Positions 33,792-43,767 of a DNA stretch of 64,000 nt are shown here, piece by piece (position 1 is the stretch's first letter; every line of letters begins with the position of its first letter). This stretch comes from Nigrospora sphaerica (taxonomy: Eukaryota; Ascomycota; Sordariomycetes; Amphisphaeriales; Apiosporaceae). Under the pieces are notes generated by a model. That model searched no databases, was not told the DNA's origin, and was given only the letters and a program-made list of their open reading frames with translations. A program made the position numbers and the translations under genes. The DNA is taken from the NCBI GenBank assembly GCA_018287875.1, contig JAGVVL010000009.1:2108001-2172000 (forward strand), in the 5' to 3' direction.

Positions 33792-35023
33792 ATAAAGTTT
33801 CAGTTTTCCAAAGCTGTTGCTGGGCTGGCCATGGCTTTGCCCATAGCCCATGGTTAAATGCTTCGCTCTGCTCCCAACTTGTGGTCGAACGACTCGACCC
33901 GTTGGTGAGCCCCGGGATGAGCCCCTCGACGCATGTACACCAGATCGTTGGCGGCGTAAGAGAGCAGCTCCTTGTGGTAAGAATGTTGCTGGCTAACCCA
34001 TGGCCCAGAACGCCTTTAACGTGTCTATGAACGTCGAGACGCTAGATCTTCCATCGGCGGCAACATGCACCAGCTACCACTTGGCCGACGACTTCTCCAA
34101 CTACTAGACAGCTATTCCGTACTTCCGGGCACGCAACGGGACAATTCACCGGGTTAGCCAGAAGCCCTATGTTCTATTCGAGCAAGCAACCGGCGGCATG
34201 ACAGTTTACTATATTTCAAGCTACGATGGCGGAAAAGTCACTGCTTTCAAGCCTGTGAGTCTCTCCGAAAGCCCGGCAGGTTACAAAGTGCGGAACTGAG
34301 CCGTTCATATCAAGGAATTCCGAATGCTCGTGGGCAATCCTTTCGAAAGGATGGCGGCCGGAGCGGCGCAATACCGTCAAGTCACGTTTACCGGTCTACA
34401 GAACCCCGTGACGCGCACCGGCGAAACCAAACACATGACATGGGATCCATGTCCTGCCGGAATCATGTCGAACGTCCGGTTCCCGACGTAGGTGAGGTAC
34501 TGTCTCCCCATGTTTCTGATACCGAACGGGGGCCGGGTGCTAGGACGGCGTCCATCTCGACAGCCCCGACCACCACAGCCACGTTGCGTACCCGAGCGGC
34601 ACTTGAGGGTGGCGATGCTTGTCCCTCGTCCCACCCCGTCAAGGTTCCTCAGCACTTCTACGAGGTCGAATGGGACACTACGCCTTTCAACAACAGGGCA
34701 GATTGGCCAGCGGACGGGTCGCAGCCGTTCGTTGGAGTTACGGTGATGCATCAGGTTACGGCTCCCACGGCGACTACATGTTCGGGTGGAAGGAGGACGC
34801 CCTACAGAAGGCTATGGACCAAAACTGCAACGGTTTCCAGTGCAACGGGTTGTGGAGTCGGTCCGTCTAACAAGGGAACCAATGCACCAAGGAGGCCTCG
34901 GTTGACGAGCCAATCGATGGCTGTGAGTATTCCTCTCGCGAGTCTGGTCCGCCGCGTCTGCTGGCGTGGTCTTCAGGGCTCACTAAGCTTCCCGGGGGGG
35001 TTCCGGTTACTGGCGCCGCATGA
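33792..35023 (+). pseudogene. DUF1996 secreted protein pseudogene, RIP-like inactivation
   Basis: Remains of a complete secreted DUF1996 gene. Recognisable in order: a signal peptide (KFQFSKAVAGLAMALPIA), LVVERLDPLVSPG, STHVHQIVGG, a 53-nt intron (33956-34008), DDFSNY, GGMTVYYIS, a 60-nt intron (34255-34314), FRMLVGNPF, a 52-nt intron (34492-34543), DGVHLDSPDHHSHVAYPSG, PSSHPVKVPQHFYEVEWDT, DASGYGSHGDYMFGWKEDAL, QCTKEASVDEPID, a last intron (34923-34976), and LTKLPGG ending at TGA 35021. Damage: the start is ATA at 33792; in-frame TAG at 34105 and 34489 where Trp is expected; TAA at 34868; and frame breaks near 33855, 34603 and 34733. The function of DUF1996 proteins is not established. Splice sites are still intact, so decay is recent. 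Confidence 0.88.
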
Positions 35024-36816
35024 GGGTGTATTATGTTCCCGAGCAGCTATTTCTCGGCGTCACTTATTCACTCCAAGACCACGGGCCAAAACTTGGCTGG
35101 GTATCAATGAGACAAACAGGATTGCTGCAAAAACCAACACCCAGCTTATCTCTCTATATCACACAATGCTATTCATGTAACGGACCCAAAGTTCAATCGC
35201 ATGGCGTTTCCGGATCGGATTGACTGCTATGCGCATTTTCCTGAGAGGTTTGATCTCCGGACAAGATACCCCTAATCCAGGAAACGAAAGCAGTACATTC
35301 AAGACAAATGCTAATAGTGGGATGAAGCTCGAGGAGCGTCGTGGTAAAAGGACCGAGAAGCTAGCCCCCGAGTCCACTCATGATGGTTATTACTACCAAA
35401 TATATGTCTTATCAGCGGCGTCTCAGGCGGAGGCTTGAACCTCGGGATACCTTTGCCGAGGCCTTAATGAGAGAAGACATATATGCCGACTCATATGGGA
35501 ATAGACAGTCATTTCGCGGCACCCCGACAGCAGGTTGACATCAGAGCATCCGTGCCGAGCAGTAAGCACCATATGTAACCCTCACACGTGGCGGCTGGCG
35601 GGGGCAAGCATGCGGCGCATATGGCGTGTGCCCGTTCCTCTGCGCCTTAATGCACCTTGCAGCAGCGCGGATGTCTTTCCCTCGGGGATCAGAGGGGACA
35701 GTGCTACGGCCATTTTGAGGATAGGTGCATACATAGTTTTGGCACGTACGGAATTCTCGGAATGATGAATTCCCACAATACCTGCTCACCTGCTGGCGAG
35801 CCTGCCTGCCTACCGGTCTCCAAACCTCTACCGGTCTTGTGCGAATAGAGCCATTGCGGGATCTCGAACTACTTGGCAGACTGGGATGCAGCAAGAGATG
35901 GCCACTGATTCGATGCTGGGGTCGAACCCCTGACCGCCAAGCCCTCACCTACGGGGTCTACAGGCCGGGGCCTTACTAGAATCAGAAGGTCATGGCCGTC
36001 TGTATGCGTGTTGAAATTGCTTACTATGTAATAGCATGGGTTGGACTAAAAGCAGAGGGGGCAAGCGACTCTGCGTCTCGACTGACCCCGGATATACCAC
36101 GCCGAAAACAGCCCGCAAAGCCGAGCGGAAGACAGCCCCGTATGTGGCAGGACCGATCCGTTCAGTTCGGCCTCCCCCATCCGATTTTTGGACCCCCGCG
36201 CGCCAGAGGCCCTCGTGGAAAAACTATAGACTGCATACATGATTGCATCGGCGCATCACAGGGATACTGCAGGTACGAGGTCTCCCGATAGTCGTGCTAC
36301 ATCCTGAACCCTGGAAATTTTGGTCGGCGCGATTTCGACCACGTGGACAGGTCAAGACCCGACGCGATGGCACTCCAGCGCTGCTGACACGTGAAATCCT
36401 CTCTTTTCCGCTCGGCCGCTCGTGGGCGTGTCGCGTCCGAGTCCCAGGCTGAAGTTTCCCCATAGTGCTCAGACTCCCGCAGCGTCCCGCAGCGCACCGG
36501 AAGACGGGAGGGGAGGGCCGCGGGTGGACCGCGCAAATCCCAGAACTTCCCCAAGTTCTGCCCTGCCCCGTGGCTTAGACGATCCTGACAAGCGGCGGCT
36601 CGGCGGCCGAGGCGAGGGACTCGGTTGCCATCGATTGCACTCGCCTTCCGGGTGAATGTCCCGGTTCGTCAAAGCCCCGCTGGGCACGCCGCGGGGAAAG
36701 TCGACCCCTGATTCGAGTCCCCTGCGCCGAAGCCTGCTCTCCCACCCTGGGCCTTCACTGCCCGGCTTCTAGGGCATCCGGGCTGGACGCCGTAAGATCC
36801 TTACTTTACATATGCA
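35024..36816. other. intergenic, no intact gene
   Basis: 1.8 kb of mixed composition with no domain or exon structure I can support. A TCGAACC-type box at about 35912 resembles a tRNA T-arm, but the arms do not pair. Confidence 0.5.
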
Positions 36817-37089
36817 GTGCAACCACATGCGCATGAGCTATGCTGCGTTCATGTTCGCGAGAGGGGACTCGGAAGCTGCTTCAATCTCCTAAACAGGGTT
36901 GCGAGCTTGGCCTGGGACCGGCCTTCTGTCCGCACGTGGGGTCTGGCCGACTGGTATCGCACCGTTGTCTTTCAGGACGCCAACGATGAGGGGCCTCTGG
37001 ATATCATCTCCGAGGCCGTCATGCCCGCGCGAATAGCCGAACCTGGGCAGGCAACGTGGGTTCCCGACTTTGCCTTTAAAGGCTCGTGA
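36817..37089 (+). pseudogene. possible fragment of a HET-domain gene
   Basis: A 90-codon frame upstream of the GMC gene includes WYRTVVFQDANDEGPLDI and, 22 residues later, TWVPDFAF. In HET (heterokaryon incompatibility) proteins a Y-x-x-x-V-x-x-V-F segment and a (S/T)WVPD(W/F) block follow the core motif with similar spacing. No core HET motif, start or downstream part is seen. If correct it is a scrap of a dead gene; it could also be chance. The stop TGA is at 37087. Confidence 0.3.
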
Positions 37090-37215
37090 GCCTCCTCTCG
37101 GCCGAATCCTTCTCCCTCCATGCCTGTCCTCCATTGCGATCTACACGCAAGCAGACATTCGGCCCTGCATCGCTGAGAGTGCTATCGTGGTACTGATATT
37201 CTATAATCGTCCACT

Positions 37216-39393
37216 ATGCGAGGCCAAATGCTCCCGCAGCTGTGCGGACTGCTCCTCTCGGCATCCGCCGCCGTCCGTTGCGCCGCCTCTCCTCCCCCGT
37301 CACGGCCTCCCGCCCCTTGCTCGCCCGAGACCGCCAAGTACGACTATGTCGTCGTCGGTAGCGGACCCGGCGGCGGCCCCCTCGCGGCCAACCTGGCCCG
37401 GGCCGGACACAAGACCCTCCTGATCGAGGCCGGCGACGACGAGAGCGCTGATCCCAACACCAACGTGGCGTCCTTCTTCAAGTCGACCGGGATCAAGGAC
37501 AACCTTCACTGGTGAGTAACGCCTTGGCTGCCCGTGGAGCGAGCCACGCGGTAGAGCAGCCGGGATGCTGACTCGGGATTGTGACCCAGGGACTTCTTCG
37601 TCAAACACTACGACGACATGGAGCGCACGCTGAAGTTTTCCCACTTGGTGTGGAAGCTTCCCAACGGCGACATGTGGGTCGGCCCTGGCGGGTCTCAGCC
37701 CGAGGGCGCCGAAGTGCTCGGCGTACACTACCCTCGTGGTGCTACCCTCGGAGGGTCGTCCATCATCAACGCCGGCGCCGTGTTGCTCCCCAGCGACAGT
37801 GACTGGAACTACGTCCGGCAACTCACCGGCGACGACAGCTGGAGGTAAGTGCCGTGCCCCGTCGCTCGGCAGGCTGGCGTGGTCGTCCACTGGGGGCTAA
37901 CGAAGACGACGACCTACAGCGCCGAGAAGATGCGGTCTTACTTCACCAAGATCGAGAAGAACAACTACGTCCCCGAGGGCACGCCGGGCCACAACAAAGA
38001 CGGCTACCTCGAGGTCACCATAGGCGACGGCAACCAATACCTCGCGTCGGAACAGGCCGTCGACGTGCTGAAGGGCATGGTGGAGGAGATGGGCGAGGAC
38101 CCGGCCAAGCTCAAGGAGCTGCTCACGGCGGACCCCAACTTCGTCAGCCCCGACCGGGACACGACCGAGGGCGTCTGGGCCTTGCCCTTCCACGTGAACT
38201 CGACCTGGGGCCGCTACAGCGCGCGGAACCGGGTGCTCGACACGGTCAAGGCCACCAACGCCGACGGCTCGCGCAAGTTCCCGCTCGACCTCCAGCTCAA
38301 CTCGCTCGCGACCAAGGTGCTGTTCCAGCAGCGGCCGCGCCAGGCGCCCCGCGCCGTGGGCGTCGAGTACCTCGAGGGCAAGAGCGCCTACAAGGGCGAC
38401 CCGCGGCACGGCGCGGCCGGGGCCGGCGCCAAGCGCCAGGTCTGCGCGCGCAAGGAGGTCATCCTGAGCGGCGGCTCCTTCAACACGCCGCAGCTGCTCA
38501 TGCTGAGCGGCGTCGGCGCCGCCGCCGAGCTGCGCAAGCACCGCATCCCCGTCGTCGTCGACCTGCCCGGCGTCGGCACCAACATGCAGGACAACCAGGA
38601 GATGGGCATCTTCGGGCTCGCGGCCGAGGACTTCGCCTTCGCGGCGCCGCCGACGGGCCCCGAGCCGGCCTGCACCTTCGGCGGCCCGCCCGACGACCCG
38701 TGCTACCCGCTCTTCCTGCAGGGCCAGGGCCCCTACACGCGCGCCGGCCCCAACACCAACGCCTTCATGTTCCGCAGCAACCACTCGGCCGACGGCGAGC
38801 GCGACGTCTTCGTCTTCGCCGGGCCCTTCACCTTCCGCGGCTTCTGGCCCGCCACGCCCAACCAGACCTGGGCCGAGCCGCCCAACACCTGGGGCATGCA
38901 CACGGTGCACATGCACCCGCGCAACCGCCGCGGCTACGTGCGCCTGCGCTCGGCCGACCCGACCGACACGCCCGACATCAACTTCAACCTGTACGCCGAG
39001 GGCGCCGAGGGCGACCTCGGCGCCATCGGCGAGGCCGTCGCCTGGGGCCGCCGCGCCTTCATGCGCGTCGACGCCGCCTCGGCCGCCGGCCCCGTCACAA
39101 TCACCGGTCCGCCCTGCCCCGCCGGCGTGCTCGCCGACGGCGCCTGCGCCGCCGCCGGCGCCGACGAGGACTTCATCCGCAGCGACACCTTCGGCCACCA
39201 CGTCACCTCCACCTGCGCCATCGGCGCCGCCTCCGACCGCATGGCCGTCCTCGACTCGGCCTTCCGCGTCCGCGGCACCGCCGGCCTGCGCGTCGTCGAC
39301 GCCAGCGTCTTCCCCCGCATCCCCGGCGCCTTCCCCGTCGTCTCCGTTTACATGATCAGCGAGAAGGCCTCCGAGGTCATCCTGGCCAACTAA
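37216..39393 (+). CDS. secreted GMC oxidoreductase (FAD-dependent alcohol oxidase/dehydrogenase)
   Basis: Flavoenzyme of 674 aa, acting on an unknown alcohol or sugar. Exons 37216-37511, 37590-37844, 37920-39393, with introns of 78 and 75 nt (GTGAGT and GTAAGT donors). A signal peptide (MRGQMLPQLCGLLLSASAA) is followed by the FAD dinucleotide motif VVVGSGPGGGPLAANLARAG with LLIEAG, the first GMC signature around YPRGATLGGSSIINAG, the second (GSFNTPQLLMLSGVG), and the C-terminal domain with the catalytic His in FGHHVTSTCAIG and DASVFPRIPGAFPV. The third exon has nearly all C or G at third codon positions. Convergent with IMP dehydrogenase. Nearest functional classes are choline-dehydrogenase- or aryl-alcohol-oxidase-like; the substrate cannot be told from sequence. 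Confidence 0.93.
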
Positions 39394-40104
39394 AACGCCC
39401 CCCGGTACGCTGTCGGCGTTTAGCGGCGGGCCCCGGCTTCGGGCGACTTGGGTATTTAGAGTATTTTGACCATTAGTGTTTAATTGCAAGCCTTCATTTG
39501 AGCCCTTTGCCCTGTTTGTGTGACCCGAGTTTCATATGGAGCTTTTTAGGAAAGGGGAAACCTTGAGGCCGTAAGGCTTAAAAGCACGAGGCAGCCATAA
39601 TAGAGAACCCAGCAATACAGACCGTGTCCCTTCACCGTCACTTTGGTGCAGAAGAAGCATTCGCATCGAAAAGGAATCACCCTTTGGAGGGCGGCCTTCC
39701 AACGTCCCGAGAGCGACATCAACCACCCGCTGGCCTTCCTCGTAGCCCGTAAACGGAGCCCTGGCAGCTCCGAAGCGTCTCCGAGCCTGCCTTTATCGTC
39801 GACAGCCGTGAAGCAGCCCGTCTCATTTTACGGGAGCACATTTGCAAAATCGAACCAGGTACAACCCGGAGGTACATATGGGACAGCACGTCGGGAATGG
39901 CGGCGCTCGGCCACACGAGTAAATGCTCCTGCCATCACGCCAACTTTTGTTTTCCGTTGCCCGCCTTTCACCGAGTACGGGACATGGTATATACTGAGAA
40001 TCCGAACCACAAATGAACCCCTGGTTCCGCTATTTCAATCCCAACCCAAACGCCTCATACAATCCCACCGTTTGTCTCGTAGCATCAGCCCCGCCCGTCT
40101 CGAC
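39394..40104. other. intergenic between convergent genes
   Basis: 3' regions of the GMC gene and of IMP dehydrogenase. No gene is seen; a 331-codon + strand frame starting here is mostly the antisense of the IMP dehydrogenase gene. Confidence 0.6.
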
Positions 40105-41978
40105 TTAAGCGTAAAGCTTCTTCTCGTAGCTCTCCATGTTGACACCACCCTCGAGCTGAGCACTGGCAGTGCGAAGCTCGAAGCGCACAACACCGCTGTC
40201 GACACCCTCGTGCAGATCCTTCAGGCTCTTCATGCCGGCATCTTGCATCGAGTGCTTCAGGCCGGCCGCCAGGTAGGGAACGAACTTGTTGATGGAGCCA
40301 CGGTGCGCAACAGCACCCGCGACACCCTGGGCGACGAGAACGCTGTCGCCCTCGGAGAAGTAGCGGGCGGTGCCGGCGTTGCTGGCCTGGCTGTCCTTGC
40401 CACCGTTGCCGGCCTTCTTGTCTTGCATGGCGTCGATGCTGCCCATGCCACGGTAGGCCTTGACGAGCTTACCCTCGCGGGAAACGAACGAGGTACCGGG
40501 CGACTCGGTCGTTCCGGCCAGGAGACCACCCATCATGATGGTCGAGGCACCCAGGGCCAGACCCTTCACAATGTGACCAACGTTCTGGATACCACCGTCG
40601 GCAATGCAAGGCACGCCGTACTTGGCGGCGAAGGATGACACGCTGTGCACAGCGGCGGCCTGGGGACGGCCCACGGCCATGACCTCCTGCGTGATGCAGG
40701 CGCTGCCGCTACCCATGCCAATTCGGAGACCATCAACACCAGCAGCAATCAACGAGGCCGCCTGCTCGCGAGTCACGACGTTTCCGCCAATGACGTCGAG
40801 GTCGGGGAACTCGTTCTTGATCCACTTGATCATCTCAATCTGGTACATGCTGTTGCCCTGGCTGCTGTCGAGAATGACAACGTCCAGGCCAGCGTCCACA
40901 AGCTTCTTCAGCCGGGTCTTATCCTCGGGCCGAGTGCCAATGGCGGCAGCGCAGAGGAGCTGCTTGGAGTCGGGAAGCTTGGAGGCCAGTGGGTAGTGCA
41001 TATTCTTAGTCAAATCCGAACGGGAGATCATGGAGACGAGGTTGTTGTCCTGGTCAACAATGGGCAGCTTGCCCTTTCTGGACTTGGCCAGGATCTTGTT
41101 GGCCTCGATCAGGTCGATGCCGTGGTTTGCTGTGACAAGGTCCGTGACCATGACCTTCTCGACGGGGAGGTTCACGTCGTCCTCGAATTGCAGGTCGCGG
41201 TTCGTAACGATGCCCAGGAGCTTGGATCCGAGGCTGCCGTTTTCTAGAATTGGCCAAGTCAGCGACTGTGCGTGGGAAGGCAGCGGCAACAAGTGCGGTG
41301 TGTGATGGCATCATCATAAAGAGCATAATTGATTCCCCATGACTAGTTCGTCGATACGGTGGAACGAAAGTTATTTGATTATTGTTTGTAATCAGGTGAT
41401 GCGGCGGTGTCGTGAAATCGGCGGGGTATAATCCCCGTCTCACGCACGCCGTATGCGGCGCGACGGTGCTGGGACAGAAAAGGGTGTGGCTTACCGGTGA
41501 CGGGGAAACCGCCGAAGCCCCATTTCTCCTTAAGAGCGCGGGCCTCGCCAACGGTGGTCTGCTTGGTGATGACAACGGGGTCGGTGATGAAGCCGTTCTC
41601 GTAGCGCTTGACCTTGCGCACCATGTCGGCCTGGCTGTCGGGCGAGCAGTTGTGGTGAATGACACCCAGACCACCCTGCAGAGCCATGTGGATGGCCATC
41701 TCGTGCTCCGTGACCGTGTCCATGGGCGAAGACAGGAAGGGCGTCTTCAAGCTGACGCGCTTGGTGACGGGCGAGTCGAGGTTGACCTCGGAGGCGGGGA
41801 AGCCGATGTATCCCGGCAGGACCAGGAAGTCGTTGTAGGTCAGGCCGCCATGCTTCTTGGTGTCCATGAGGTCATGAATGCCGAGGCCGTCACGGCTCTC
41901 GTACGACTTCAGGTCCTCGACAGCGTTCTTGAAGTCGAGGGCCTGGCCGGAGCCGTGGAGGACGTTGGCGGGAGTCAT
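40105..41978 (-). CDS. inosine-5'-monophosphate dehydrogenase
   Basis: Oxidises IMP to XMP with NAD, the rate-limiting step to guanine nucleotides, in the cytosol. 540 aa; minus-strand exons 41978-41495 and 41243-40105 with a 251-nt intron (GTAAGC...TAG), long for this window. The start is [11 protein letters not shown]; 31 upstream codons in frame are treated as 5' UTR. Visible: [15 protein letters not shown] at the N-terminus, [12 protein letters not shown], two CBS repeats (roughly residues 125-245, the intron falling in the first, after GFGGFPVT), LDSSQGNS, and the active-site loop [18 protein letters not shown] with catalytic Cys344. GCSIDAMQ-type flap residues appear as [11 protein letters not shown]. 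Length is normal. It looks like the housekeeping copy; no mycophenolic-acid cluster genes accompany it. Confidence 0.97.
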
Positions 41979-43767
41979 GGCGACGGTGGTGGAGAGATGT
42001 AAGAGCAGAGCTACTGAAAGCCGAGCAATGAGGTTGGAAGATGGGCCGTCGGTGGTCTTGTTATCACACAAAGGTCGACGACAGGCTTAACGAAGATCTC
42101 CTTCCCGAGAGAAAGAAAGGAAGAAAAATCAAGACGGCGCTGCGGCACTGAATTTTTTTTTAGCTTCCAAGCGCAGTCGCAGGCCGCCCAAGACCCTGGC
42201 ATCCCACCTTTTGTGCACTTTAGCTTTTGCGCACTTTAGGTGGGCGGACGCGCTGCGGGGCACAGGATTTTCAGTGTTAGTGAGGAACCTTGGCAAGGAA
42301 TGCCACTTGGTGCGCGACCCTAATTGAACCCGTCCGATATGCCTGTGACGTAGGGCCGCCCCGAGGGGGTTTATTTTCAGACGAGATGAGACTGTCCTTT
42401 GCAAACCCTTTTCTGTTCCGACGACCATGTATTTCCCCTTCGAAGTGAAGGACCGGTAGATTTACTTCAGCTCGACTCGGACATTGGCTGGCTCGAGGGT
42501 TCTGGCTTGTCGAGTCTTCCCTTAGCAATGGAGCTGGCCCCTGCAGACGCGTAAAAAGGTACATGAACTGGAGTGCCAATCGATACGAACGATAAGCTTT
42601 GCCTGCTTTTATCGGTTGCGTAACGTACTTCTGCCACTTATAGGAGACTTATGAATTTGTCGGTAGTGTGTATGTACACGACATCCATGTAGTAAGATGA
42701 TAGAATTAATGGACCCAACCGCTTGCAGGAATACACAGGCGGTCCCAGACTTGCATCTGTGCTTGCATGGGCCCCGTGGTCCGTCCCTACGGGTGCTGTA
42801 CGCTCTTAAGCAAACTTCACCGAGAGAAGACCTTTCGGCGAATAATACAGTGGCTGGGCTCACGGGTGAGCAGCTTGCGGGAGAAGCCTAATGGCCCAAC
42901 CTCCCAGCCACGTCCGGGTTGGCTCCCCCACTTTGAACTCTCTTAAGCGCTGGCGTTGCCCTGCTCACCTTCTCCCCCAGTAAACAAAACACCCTGTACA
43001 ACCGCTGCATGCGGTCCAGTATCTACTTACTAGCTCGTCTCGAGTGACCCCAGCCTCTCCGAAGCGGCATTCGCCTACTTCTCGGGAGTGCTTCTTGTCC
43101 AGCCTGAATTAGGTCTTCTTCAAGACTGCTGGCGGACGTTTGTGCTGGCCTACCCATGCCCCCCCCTTCATCTCCCACAAGCGGTAACGTTCCGACACTG
43201 GCGATCCCCTCGTCGCTTCCTCTCCTTCTCCCAACCCCATTGCACTATCCAGCATTGAGCCCTGTCGGCCTTGCCCTGTTCTGTTTCGATATCACTGTCC
43301 ACCACGTGCGCTGAGCGCTACGCTCGCCGCCCAGACATCTCAACTGGACCGAGCACCACACCTAGAGCACGCTATTCCGCCCTGTCTTTCCGGCTGCCCC
43401 CCTACCACGCATAATTTGCATTCTCCGCCCGCATTCCGTTGACCGTTGGCTGGTTGAACGAGCTCTGTCTGCCTTGGAATCGGACGTATCGAGACGTCAA
43501 CAAACCTGCGCAGCCTGGAACGGTACCCGATCCCCTGGCTCGCGATCACAACCGGACAGCAAAGGAAACATTCCTTTCCACCAGCTCCCTTACGCGCAGC
43601 CTCCTGTCTGCTACCCCATGTTGTCCCAACAAGCTCAAGCTTGAAAGCAGTCATTTTCGGCGACTGTATAATGCGGCATTCGGCAGCAGAAGCCGTCGGC
43701 GTCAATAACCATCTCAAGGACGAGCAACCTCCACTGTTCTAGCCGTCGCCATTACCCGCACACCGAC
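41979..43767. other. divergent promoter region, IMP dehydrogenase and IQGAP
   Basis: 1.8 kb upstream of two divergent housekeeping genes. No gene is recognised. 43100-43767 is C-rich and ends in CCGACATGTCG, consistent with a long 5' UTR of the IQGAP gene. Confidence 0.55.

Noticed and set aside
35895..35975. tRNA-like B-box (GGTTCGAC on the minus strand)
   Set aside because: The T-stem does not pair over five bases, no A-box and no acceptor stem could be formed.
37854..39489. Long open frames (over 500 codons) on both strands of the GMC oxidoreductase
   Set aside because: Shadows caused by extreme GC at third codon positions; only one frame carries GMC motifs.
36000..42000. GMC oxidoreductase plus IMP dehydrogenase as part of a mycophenolate-type cluster
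   Set aside because: No polyketide synthase, prenyltransferase or methyltransferase is nearby, and the IMP dehydrogenase looks like an ordinary housekeeping copy.
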